Shown: positions 5,648 to 12,275, numbered from the stretch's first letter. The stretch: 13,360 nucleotides of DNA from Gp6-AA40 sp046732795 (GCA_046732795.1 JBKPNV010000174.1:1-13360); one strand, 5' to 3'. The notes: a model not told the origin generated them from the letters alone. Made by a program: numbers and translations.

Positions 5648-7786
5648 AAAGGCGTATCTGACCTCCCCCACCACCTGACGCTTGATGATGTCGCCGAAGA
5701 TGTGTTGCTGCACTTCGCTGTTCAGCAGGTTGTTGATCTTGAGACTCGTGACGAGGCGGTCCTGCGACCACTTCACTCCGAATCCCAGATTCACGAGCGT
5801 GAACGCGTCCGTGGTGCCGGCGTAGCGCTGATCGAGCACGTCCTGCCAGTAAGCTGAGTCCGTGTAGTTGACGCTCAGGTTTCCGAAATATCGCGAGTAA
5901 TTGCCGTTGAAGCCGATGTTGAATTTATTGTTCGCTGGAAAATTGATCTCGCTCGGATCGAAGCCTTCGACGTCGGGATCGGCCTGGTAGGAATAGTTCG
6001 TAAACACGCTAACGTAGCGATTGACGACCGCGTCCACACCCAGCTCGATGCCCTTGTCGTGCACCGTCCCAAGGTTCTGATACGTGAAGAGCGACGGCAG
6101 CCCTGGTGGTGGAATCAGGTTCAACACGAACGTCGGAATCTGTGGAGGCCACGTCACCGGCGGGTTGGTCGCCGTGTAGCGTCCGACCTGCGTGAAGAAG
6201 ATGCCATCGTCCGTGGTGTTCCAATAGACCGCCGCCGTCACGGTTGCGCGCCTGTTCAAGACGCCGGTATAGCCGATCTCGTATGCCGTCATCGACTCCT
6301 GTTTGAGGTCCGGGTTGCCGGCGGCGCGGAACGGAAACACAAAAGCCGAGAGTGCGGGTGAGATCGCGCTGAGATTGGCCTGGTTCAGCAGAACGACATC
6401 GAGGTTGTTGTTGATGAAGGACGGGGCGCGGAACGCACGATTGAACGACACGCGAAATGTCTGATTCAGCGACGGCTTGTACATGAACGTCGTGCGCGGC
6501 GAGAACACCGCGTTGTCGATCGACGAGAATTTGTCGACCCGCCCCCCGATCACCCATCTGAACCGATCGCTGAGAAAGATCTCGTCCTGCGCGTAGGCGC
6601 CCCCTTCGTTGCGATTGTCGCCGTTGGGAGCGATGGAGATGTCGAAGCTGTTGTGACGGTAGTTGCCGCCGTAGCTCAGGATATGACGTGAACCCAGGGT
6701 TCGGAGATCGGATGCCTCGATGTCGAACGTTTTCGTGTCGAACACCAACGGCAGGAACTGACCGGACAGATCTCGAGACAGCAGGTTCGTCGCGTCGCCG
6801 TTCAGGATATTCGTGAAAAAGCCGATGCGACGACCCCCCTTCTGATAACGACCGCTGAAATAGGTCAACGTTGATCCGCTGTCAACGTCGAAGGGACCGA
6901 TGCCGCTGTGGATCATGCCTTCCGTGCCGGCCACACCGCCGGAGAAGACGAGCGTCGCTGAATTGTCCAGCGCGTAATCGACGCGCGCGTCGAACTTGGG
7001 TTGGGCGGTGCCCTTGTTCGTGTAGGGCGGGTAGGGCGTATTGAACGAATTCGGGATGGTCCCTGTTGGCCGTGGCAGCGGGTCCTGGGAGAAGTAACCG
7101 GCGGACAATTTGTAGGCCCACTTCTCGTTCACGGCCTGGGCGTGCGTTCCGTTCACATAGAACAGCCCGCCGGTACCGTTGTCGGCGCCGGTCGCGTCGC
7201 GGTCGAAGAAACCGGCCCCGATGGTCAGCGACTCACCGCCGCCAGTGGCGGCCAGCTCGCGCGGCGACAGCGTGATGACGTTGACGACGCCGGTCATGGC
7301 GTTGGCGCCCCATACAGCGGAGGCCGGGCCCCGGATGACTTCGATCTGTTTGATCTCGTTCGGATTGGTGGGAACGAGATCCCACATCACCATACCGAAG
7401 AAATCGAGGTAGACACTCCTGCCGTCGACGAGCGCGAGTTGCGAGGTGGCCAGCGTCGACGTGGCGCCGCGGGTGGTGATGTTGACGTCGCGGGCCGTGA
7501 GCTGTGAGATGTTGATGCCGGGCACGGCGCGCAGCAGATCGCCCATGTTGGTCGCGGGAGTGTTCTGAATCGTTTCGTTCGTGATCACGCTGACCGAGGC
7601 GGGCGCGTTCACGAGCTGCTGATCGGTTCTCGACGCGGTCACGACGATCTGCTCTTCGAAGGACACGGGGTGATCGGGGTCCTGTGCCTGATCGACGGGA
7701 GCAGGTTGTTGGGCCGCAGGTTGCTGGGCGGCTGCTGGAAGTGCGAGCGCCAGCACGAGGCCAGCGGCGAAGAAGCGCAGGCGCAT
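5645..7786 (-). CDS. TonB-dependent outer-membrane receptor (713 aa)
   Basis: The signal peptide (residues 1-20, cleavage near AAA-QQ) is followed by a Gln/Pro/Ala-rich linker and a TonB-box-like EEQIVVTA at residues 44-51. The plug domain (about 60-175) shows the classic IEVIRGPASAVWGANAMTGV stretch. The remaining roughly 540 residues are a 22-strand-type barrel rich in alternating aromatics, ending in RYAF with the C-terminal Phe needed for outer-membrane assembly. It imports a siderophore, cobalamin, metal complex or carbohydrate using TonB energy; the ligand is not evident. AAGGAG lies 10 bases before the ATG. It converges on the quinohaemoprotein gene with a 7-base gap. The length is normal and no frameshift is seen. 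Confidence 0.93.
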   Translation of the reverse strand: MRLRFFAAGLVLALALPAAAQQPAAQQPAPVDQAQDPDHPVSFEEQIVVTASRTDQQLVNAPASVSVITNETIQNTPATNMGDLLRAVPGINISQLTARDVNITTRGATSTLATSQLALVDGRSVYLDFFGMVMWDLVPTNPNEIKQIEVIRGPASAVWGANAMTGVVNVITLSPRELAATGGGESLTIGAGFFDRDATGADNGTGGLFYVNGTHAQAVNEKWAYKLSAGYFSQDPLPRPTGTIPNSFNTPYPPYTNKGTAQPKFDARVDYALDNSATLVFSGGVAGTEGMIHSGIGPFDVDSGSTLTYFSGRYQKGGRRIGFFTNILNGDATNLLSRDLSGQFLPLVFDTKTFDIEASDLRTLGSRHILSYGGNYRHNSFDISIAPNGDNRNEGGAYAQDEIFLSDRFRWVIGGRVDKFSSIDNAVFSPRTTFMYKPSLNQTFRVSFNRAFRAPSFINNNLDVVLLNQANLSAISPALSAFVFPFRAAGNPDLKQESMTAYEIGYTGVLNRRATVTAAVYWNTTDDGIFFTQVGRYTATNPPVTWPPQIPTFVLNLIPPPGLPSLFTYQNLGTVHDKGIELGVDAVVNRYVSVFTNYSYQADPDVEGFDPSEINFPANNKFNIGFNGNYSRYFGNLSVNYTDSAYWQDVLDQRYAGTTDAFTLVNLGFGVKWSQDRLVTSLKINNLLNSEVQQHIFGDIIKRQVVGEVRYAF

Positions 7787-7846
7787 GTCAAATCGTCTCC
7801 TTGAGGAAGGGAGAGTTCAGCTGGGGAATGATATGATGATCGCTTG

Positions 7847-7925
<79 letters not shown>

Positions 7926-8008
7926 GCTCGCTTGGCGAGCAAGGTACTTTGACCTGTCGGCATTTGACGTTTGGACCTTGCGCGAGCGAGCCAAGGCGAG
8001 CGAGCGAG

Positions 8009-8085
<77 letters not shown>

Positions 8086-8107
8086 ATCTCGCTGCGCAAG
8101 CAAGGGC

Positions 8108-8149
8108 AAAGGTCAAGAGTCAAAGGTCGAAGGTCGAAGGTCGAAGGTA
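8108..8149 (+). repeat. six-unit heptamer tandem repeat
   Basis: Six 7-base units stand in exact register: AAAGGTC, AAGAGTC, AAAGGTC, GAAGGTC, GAAGGTC, GAAGGTA. The repeat lies between the second tRNA-Arg and tRNA-Lys. It is too short and lacks spacers, so it is not a CRISPR array. It is most likely a slippage-prone minisatellite; its function is unknown. Confidence 0.75.
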
Positions 8150-8246
8150 AGGGGCTTCGGTGCCGGCGATTGAATTGATATAAAAGGATCAGCGCTTCTG
8201 AATTCTGCCTACTGACATCTGCATTCCGTCCGCACGTCACACCTCT

Positions 8247-8322
8247 GGGCCGCTAGCTCAATTGGCAGAGCAGCAGACTCTTAATCTGCGGGTTGAAGGT
8301 TCGATTCCTTCGCGGCTCACCA
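8247..8322 (+). tRNA. tRNA-Lys (anticodon CTT)
   Basis: The acceptor GGGCCGC pairs with GCGGCTC (one G-T pair). The anticodon stem GCAGA/TCTGC encloses CTCTTAA, giving CTT, and the T arm is GAAGG-TTCGATT-CCTTC. CCA is encoded and a short T5 run follows at once. Confidence 0.97.
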
Positions 8323-8477
8323 CTTTTTATTGATACTGCGTTCGGATCGAGCGCGAATGGTCGCATATTTTGCACTGCAACTAACTCATGCTCGAGACTC
8401 TGTTGCTGCTAGCCCCTGATACGTAGGACCAAAGACGTATAGCTGAGGCGGCAGCAAGTCAGTATTCTTGCGCCGCG

Positions 8478-8858
8478 ATGGGAGAACAGCCTCCGCTTAT
8501 TGTTGTCGTTGAAGACGATGACATGTTGCGAGCTGCACTCGGGCGTTTACTGCGGGCGAGCGGGTTCGAGCCCGCGTTGTTCGACAGTGCCGAAGCATTT
8601 CTCGCCTCGCCGCTGAACCGTGCGCCCCACTGTGTGATCGTTGATGTGCATCTGACCGGGATATCCGGCCTCGATCTGCAGGATCGACTTCGCCGTCAGC
8701 GGAGTCGAGTGCCCGTGATCGTCACTACCGCAGACGGGGCGCAGACAATTCGAGAACGTGCGGAGCAGGGAGGCTGCGCGGCGTTCGTATCGAAGCCATT
8801 CAGCGGCGAAACCATTCTGAACGCTCTTGGTTCGATGGCCCGTCCATCACACGCCTGA
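8478..8858 (+). CDS. stand-alone response-regulator receiver domain (126 aa)
   Basis: The sequence is a complete CheY-like receiver: acidic pair in VVEDDD (residues 10-15), phospho-acceptor D56 in VIVDVHLTGISGLDL, switch T83 in VIVTTAD, and K106 in FVSKPF. It has the FixJ/NarL-like subtype look (RLLRASGFEPALFDSAEAFL). No output domain follows; the chain ends 18 residues after the Lys-Pro pair. Such single-domain regulators act by protein contact, in phosphorelays or with a histidine kinase encoded elsewhere, and none is in the window. The start at ATG 8478 gives the expected N-terminus, but there is no clear ribosome binding site. Confidence 0.88.
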   Translation: MGEQPPLIVVVEDDDMLRAALGRLLRASGFEPALFDSAEAFLASPLNRAPHCVIVDVHLTGISGLDLQDRLRRQRSRVPVIVTTADGAQTIRERAEQGGCAAFVSKPFSGETILNALGSMARPSHA

Positions 8859-8859
8859 T

Positions 8860-9308
8860 CCGGATCATCAACCCGCGCCGACCCACTGACCAGCCGCACG
8901 ACCCTTGGCTGCGGCGCATCCTCCCGCTCGAACTGCACCGGCTTGCGGCGCGTCCAGGTGTTTAGCGCGTCATGAAGGCCCCATAATTCGGAGATGCGCT
9001 CAGATATGACGGTCTCGGGTTCGACTTCGTTGTTGCTACTGCTATCCGGTGGAGGCGTGAACTCCTTCTTCGTGGCACGGGTGGGTTGACCGGATCTGTT
9101 CCTGCAGGATGCAAATCGAGCGGCGCTGCTTCGCAAGGAGGGCACGATCCACGGATCGCTTACCAACCGCCGCACGACTCTCGACACCCACGACCATCCA
9201 CTTGAACTCGTCGGCGGTCATCCCACTCAACCGTGACTCGATGGAGACGCGTTCGAACAGGCAGTGGCGAAACGATTCCGATAGACAGCCCCCCCCCCTC
9301 GTTGACAT
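8860..9308 (-). pseudogene. frameshifted hypothetical gene with a G10 tract near its possible start
   Basis: Two minus-strand frames carry coding-like pieces. The upstream piece runs from ATG 9308 or ATG 9221 and reads MTADEFKWMVVGVESRAAVG and ALLAKQRRSICILQEQIRS before stopping at 9042. The downstream piece, in the other frame, reads ATKKEFTPPP and ISERISELWGLHDALNTWTR, then runs on antisense into the receiver gene. They join around 9062-9085, where a single-base change would fuse them. A run of ten G (9289-9298 on this strand) lies nine bases after ATG 9308. No family is recognised. It could be a pseudogene, an assembly error, or a gene read by slippage. Confidence 0.4.
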
Positions 9309-9350
9309 AACATTCTGCTTTTTCCAAACGCCAGAGCAGGTCTTATCTCC

Positions 9351-9563
9351 ATGCCCTCCGCTCGAACCACCTGTCCGGAGTGCGACTGCGAGGGTGCAGC
9401 CGTTATAGATCTCGCTGACCTGCTCTACTCTCCACGGGTTGATTACTTCAGATGCCGAGCGTGCGGGTGCTGGTGGATGGTCCCCAAGCACGCCAACGAA
9501 CCAGCAACGCGGATCGTGCTGGGCAACCCCAATTCCTCGGCCAACGCGAAACACGCGAGCTAA
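9351..9563 (+). CDS. small zinc-ribbon protein (70 aa), paralogue 2
   Basis: The knuckles are C8-P-E-C11 and C35-R-A-C38, the latter inside VDYFRCRACGCWWMV. Extra cysteines at 13 and 40 sit beside them and could alter metal binding. The N-terminus MPSARTTCPEC and the tail ending (T/S)RIVLGN align with the protein encoded at 1166-1408, so these are paralogues far apart on opposite strands. There is no strong ribosome binding site ahead of ATG 9351. A TTGACA at 9302-9307 could be a -35 box, but a matching -10 was not found. Function is unknown; a small metal-binding adaptor or nucleic-acid-binding role is possible. Confidence 0.68.
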   Translation: MPSARTTCPECDCEGAAVIDLADLLYSPRVDYFRCRACGCWWMVPKHANEPATRIVLGNPNSSANAKHAS

Positions 9564-9564
9564 G

Positions 9565-9859
9565 TTACCGAGTCGTCCACAATCCTCGCGCCGTCTCTCG
9601 TGCCTCCCGCTCCAAGGCGTGGAACTGCTCCATCATGCGAAACGGAACTGCGTGAAAGCGAACCCGTAACCGGTCGAATGATTTCGGCGTTGAGCAGTAG
9701 GTTCTCAGGCTGCAGGTAGATGTAGGCCAGCGTCCGACCGTAACGATCCGTTCGGTCGTGGTCGAACACGAGCCCCACCGGCTTCCCCGTCGCAAGCTGC
9801 TTCGTAAAGTCTGACGCTGCCAGAATGCGGGGGTGAGAGAAGGTGAGAGTGAGAACCTT
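9565..9859 (-). pseudogene. truncated, frameshifted staphylococcal-nuclease-like (SNase) remnant
   Basis: In three frames the strand spells the C-terminal half of a thermonuclease-like domain: ASDFTKQLATGKPVGLVFDH, then TDRYGRTLAYIYL and LLLNAEIIR; after a one-base loss at about 9672, GYGFAFTQF; after a second at about 9645, PFRMMEQFHALEREARETAR and GLW. In the family, DxYGR(G/T)LAYIY carries one active-site Arg, while the other catalytic Arg and Glu lie in the N-terminal half, which is missing. An in-frame TAG (9860-9862) closes the frame upstream, and no signal peptide or start codon precedes the homology except an internal GTG. The homology stops near 9820, beside the inverted-repeat element. 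It is almost certainly non-functional. Confidence 0.75.
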
Positions 9860-9959
9860 CTATACTCCCTGTTTCCAGTAATTAATAATCCAGGTGTAGC
9901 TATTTTCATTTCTCAAGGAAAGAGGATGTAGACTGCCTCTCACCTTCCACCCTCTCACC
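9832..9959. repeat. AT-rich element bounded by inverted GGTGAGAG repeats
   Basis: The left arm is GGTGAGAG-AAGGTGAGAG (9832-9849). The right arm is CTCTCACCTT-CCACC-CTCTCACC (9937-9959), the inverse with a 5-base insert. Between them are about 87 bases far richer in A/T than the surroundings, including TAATTAATAAT. It begins about 11 bases past the point where SNase homology ends and finishes 35 bases before the next gene. It may be a MITE/REP-like insertion, a promoter region or a replication-type sequence; no target duplication is obvious. Confidence 0.5.
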
Positions 9960-9994
9960 ATCAGAGCAACGTCGTTGCGTTTGCGGAGGACCAT

Positions 9995-10249
9995 TTGCCT
10001 ACATTCGACCTGAAAGCGTACGCTCGTCGGGGTGCTGAAGCCCGTATCGCGGAGCTCACTGCCGAACTGAACGACATCTACAGGGCCTTCCCCGATCTGC
10101 GACGTGGCGCGTCTACTCGAAGTGCAACGACGGATGGAGCTGGCGGACGGCGACGGCCGCGAAAGCCCATGTCCGCCGCACAACGGAAGGCTGTCGGCCA
10201 GCGGATGAAGGCGTATTGGGCGGCGCGGAAGGCGAAGAAGGGTCGCTGA
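9995..10249 (+). CDS. small basic helical protein of unknown function (84 aa)
   Basis: The protein has an N-terminal helix with AEARIAELTAELNDIYRAFP, a Gly/Arg/Ser-rich linker, and a C-terminal basic helix RKPMSAAQRKAVGQRMKAYW followed by AARKAKKGR. From memory the last motif (MSxAxRxxVxxRMKxYWAxR) recurs at the C-terminus of many short hypothetical proteins in Acidobacteriota and related soil bacteria. It resembles a DNA-contact helix, but no function is known. The start is TTG 9995, supported by GGAGGA at 9985-9990. The gene lies directly downstream of the AT-rich inverted-repeat element and 36 bases before the next small gene, probably one transcript. Confidence 0.72.
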   Translation: MPTFDLKAYARRGAEARIAELTAELNDIYRAFPDLRRGASTRSATTDGAGGRRRPRKPMSAAQRKAVGQRMKAYWAARKAKKGR

Positions 10250-10285
10250 CCGAACAGGTTATCCTGTTTATACCGAGGGAATGCG

Positions 10286-10471
10286 ATGGCGAGGGACAGA
10301 AAACTTGCAGAAGTTGCCAGGAGCATACACCGAGCTTCGGAACGACTCTGGGCTCGTGTCGTAGAGCGTGATAAATACGACGTGGCTGCTGCGGATGTCG
10401 AGACTCTTCAACGACTGACGACGGAGTTAAGCAGGGCTATCACCAAACTCAAGCTGAAAGGCAAGAGATAG
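10286..10471 (+). CDS. small helical protein of unknown function (61 aa)
   Basis: The chain is all-helical by pattern, with high charge: ASERLWARVVERDKYDVA, then VETLQRLTTELSRAITKLKL and a basic end. The heptad-like leucines of the second helix suggest a coiled-coil hairpin or dimer. GAGGGA at 10275-10280 lies five bases ahead of ATG 10286. It follows the preceding small gene by 36 bases on the same strand, so the two are likely co-expressed. No family recognised. Confidence 0.6.
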   Translation: MARDRKLAEVARSIHRASERLWARVVERDKYDVAAADVETLQRLTTELSRAITKLKLKGKR

Positions 10472-10544
10472 CGAAGCAGCACCGGGAAGGGGCGCAAACG
10501 CACTGGCATCGTGTGCCCGCGTTCACAGAGCGCGCCGCCTTCAC

Positions 10545-10664
10545 TTGATATGTCGCCGCTATGAACTCCGGCGGGAGCTGAAGACAAACGTCCCGCTCTC
10601 GCTGATTGGCACCACCGAGCGGACGACGGTCAGCGTCATGAGCAATTTGGTCAAAGCACCTTGA
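10545..10664 (+). CDS. possible micro-ORF (39 aa)
   Basis: A frame open from about 10460 to a TGA at 10662-10664 looks coding in its second half: RRYELRRELKTNVPLSLIG, then TTERTTVSVMSNLVKAP. The only starts are TTG 10545 or non-standard codons, and no ribosome binding site is visible. It could be a genuine small peptide or the 3' end of a decayed gene. Confidence 0.2.
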   Translation: MICRRYELRRELKTNVPLSLIGTTERTTVSVMSNLVKAP

Positions 10665-10695
10665 CGGTGGTCTCCAAAGCAAGTTGGTGGAGTTC

Positions 10696-11013
10696 ATGTC
10701 GAAGACGACTCTGACCTGCGGAAAGTGCAATGAAGGATGGATCTGTGAGCGGCACCCTCTCCATCCGTGGCCACACGAAGACTGTGCGAGTCCCGCCTCG
10801 CCCTGCAATGTGCCGACGTGTCCCTGCCGCATGGAGTTCCGTCCAGTGACGAAGAGAACCGGCCGCGGATGTCGCGTTGCCGTGAGCCGGTTGCAATCAT
10901 CGAGGACGAAGGTGCAGGCACAGTCATCTTCCGCTGCCCTCATGCGAGTATCGCTGATCAACGAATCGCGCTGCGACCAATGTGCAGTGACACAACCATT
11001 CGCGCTCGCCTGA
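10696..11013 (+). CDS. Cys/His-rich small protein, conserved N-terminal half (105 aa as read)
   Basis: Residues 1-45 carry a dense metal-binding-like pattern: C8-G-K-C11, C17, H20, H27, C30, C37, C42 and C44, with GWICERHPLHPWPHEDC in the middle. I recall this CxxCxxGWxCExHPxxPWxHxxCxxxxxPCxxPxCP pattern from many short hypothetical proteins in soil bacteria, uncharacterised. From residue 46 on the chain becomes basic and low in complexity, unlike the first half. The true product may be shorter, or a frameshift may have replaced its end. ATG 10696 is preferred over TTG 10684 because GGAG (10689-10692) lies just ahead. It probably binds one or two Zn ions. Confidence 0.6.
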   Translation: MSKTTLTCGKCNEGWICERHPLHPWPHEDCASPASPCNVPTCPCRMEFRPVTKRTGRGCRVAVSRLQSSRTKVQAQSSSAALMRVSLINESRCDQCAVTQPFALA

Positions 11014-11102
11014 AGCGCATTCACCCGGCGCTCCCCCTCTTTCCACGCAAACAGCGGTTTACTGTTTCCGGTTCGGCTGGAACGTTTGCGTCATTGATCT
11101 GA
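10869..11102 (+). CDS. overlapping small ORF, possibly the displaced 3' part of a zinc-binding gene
   Basis: In another frame, overlapping the Cys/His-rich gene by 145 bases, ATG 10869 opens MSRCREPVAIIEDEGAGTVI followed by FRCPHAS. The EDEGAGTVIFRCP string resembles the second half of small zinc-ribbon proteins that start CPxCREPV. Here the first CxxC is reduced to one Cys, and the chain after residue 35 is not convincing. There is no clear ribosome binding site. It may be a remnant or a frameshifted continuation of the preceding gene. Confidence 0.3.
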   Translation: MSRCREPVAIIEDEGAGTVIFRCPHASIADQRIALRPMCSDTTIRARLKRIHPALPLFPRKQRFTVSGSAGTFASLI

Positions 11103-11246
11103 CTCGAAGAGAGGGCCTTCCGTGGACCGAGCGCTGCACGTGAGGTCCCGGAAGACTTGGGTCGCAACCGCATCGACGTCAAATCGCAAACGGGTCCGCG
11201 CAATGTCGATAACAGCCTCCACGATTTGGACGGCGACATCTTGCAA
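11091..11246 (-). CDS. coding-like short frame after the SnoaL-like gene (51 aa from TTG)
   Basis: Immediately after the TAG of the SnoaL-like gene (11277-11279), the same frame stays open for 61 more codons and reads as a good amphipathic helix: LQDVAVQIVEAVIDIARTR, then LRFDVDAVATQVFRDL, ending at TGA 11091-11093. It could be a separate small gene starting at TTG 11246 (no well-placed ribosome binding site), a C-terminal extension cut off by a nonsense mutation, or a stop-codon read-through product. Codon choice looks like the neighbouring real gene. Confidence 0.4.
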   Translation of the reverse strand: MQDVAVQIVEAVIDIARTRLRFDVDAVATQVFRDLTCSARSTEGPLFESDQ

Positions 11247-11276
11247 CGCCAGCGCTCGCTCCCTGTTCTCGCGCTG

Positions 11277-11693
11277 CTATATCCGTGCCTGGATGCCCCG
11301 GAGTTCGGCCATCACAGCCGCCATGTCCTGGTATTCGTCCAACGCCGCTAGCTTGCCATTCCGCACGGTAAAGGCATGCACCCAGCGCATGGTGAGCACC
11401 TTGCCCGTCGCCTTGACGCGAGTGGTCTCGCTGCCGAGGACCACCACGTGGTCGCCCTCGCTCACGAACGTTTGTGGCTCGAACCGCTGGATCTCGAAAA
11501 GACGGTCCACGGCTTGGAAGAACTCCGCGACCTGCTGACGACCACGCCGACGCCCCGCCGTCGGCAGGTCCGAGGGACCTGGCGTAATCCATTCCACGTT
11601 TTCGTCGAGCAGAGCCAGCAGTGCCTCGATGTCACCGCGTCCGAATGCCTCGTAGGCGCGCTGAACCAACGCACGATTGTCTTGTTCACTCAT
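11277..11693 (-). CDS. SnoaL-like / NTF2-fold protein (138 aa)
   Basis: The sequence follows the NTF2-like ketosteroid-isomerase-related pattern. An N-terminal helix pair reads RALVQRAYEAFGRGDIEALL, then ALLDENVEWITPG; a second part GRQQVAEFFQAVDRLFEI precedes the beta-sheet strands GDHVVVLGSETTRVKATGK and VHAFTVRNGKLAALDEYQD. These small cone-shaped folds act as isomerases, hydrolases or plain ligand-binding proteins; here the substrate cannot be told. GGAGG (11699-11703) lies five bases ahead of ATG 11693, so the start is firm. Length is typical. It is the only gene in its surroundings with a well-known fold, and an in-frame coding-like tail follows its stop. Confidence 0.87.
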   Translation of the reverse strand: MSEQDNRALVQRAYEAFGRGDIEALLALLDENVEWITPGPSDLPTAGRRRGRQQVAEFFQAVDRLFEIQRFEPQTFVSEGDHVVVLGSETTRVKATGKVLTMRWVHAFTVRNGKLAALDEYQDMAAVMAELRGIQARI

Positions 11694-12275
11694 CGTTGCC
11701 TCCTTCGGGATGCGCGAGTATAGATCTCAGAGCCGGACTCTCGCGCAAAACAACCGCCTCACTTGCCAGCAGAGACGGCTGGGACCCTCGGAGTGATTCA
11801 TCGCTTGGACGCCTCGGCAAATACCGTTATCAGCCGGCGGATAACGATGTGAGACGGAGGCTGTCCGGCTCGACGAGGGCACGAGTGTGGGCAGTGTCGC
11901 CCACGATCTCGATGTGGCCGAACGGCGATCTGCGAATGGGTGAAGGACTCGGATCGCACGCATGGCAAGACCGGCCGACGACCGGTGAGCGCGAAGAGCT
12001 CGCCCGCACCCAAGAAAAAGCGGCAGCTTCTTCGCGACCCGGCCGCGGTGAAGTTCCAGTTCATCACGACAATCGCCACCTGCGACATGCACAGCCGCCG
12101 GTTCCGCACGTGGAGCGTTGAAAACCGACAGCCTGGGATCGGCCCGCGATCTCCACCGGCATCCGTGACGACGCTGGTCATGACAGGAAACTGTCGTAAT
12201 CCGACAGACACGCACGGGACGCTTGCGATAAAAGCTGGTGTCCCTCGACCCTGCCAGGCAAGGGCAAGTTATTTC
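11694..12275. other. 582 bases without a convincing gene; short coding-like fragments
   Basis: No frame has a start, ribosome site and family-like sequence together. The minus strand has a piece SPFGHIEIVGDTAHTRALVE followed by PDSLRLTSLSAG and a stop near 11843, with no start upstream. The plus strand has a basic piece APKKKRQLLRDPAAVKFQF in the frame that leads into the gene at 12276. Both could be remnants of decayed small genes. GGATAACGATG and other motifs were inspected without a convincing promoter. Confidence 0.4.

Noticed and set aside
7001..7507. 168-residue frame opposite the TonB receptor gene
   Set aside because: It lies wholly antisense to a conserved gene; GC-rich codon bias produces long open antisense frames.
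7926..8008. GCGAGC-rich spacer between the two tRNA-Arg genes as a possible repeat array
   Set aside because: Only a short stem-loop and loosely complementary copies; no regular repeat-spacer pattern, so not a CRISPR array, and no T-run for a terminator.
11122..11538. 138-residue plus-strand frame opposite the SnoaL-like gene
   Set aside because: It is antisense to a gene with a firm start and fold, and is Ser/Arg/Thr-rich as expected for a shadow frame.
11940..12275. N-terminal extension of the gene at 12276 (frame open from ATG 11940)
   Set aside because: The added part has no ribosome binding site, looks unlike a protein in composition, and the recognisable family sequence starts right at 12276.
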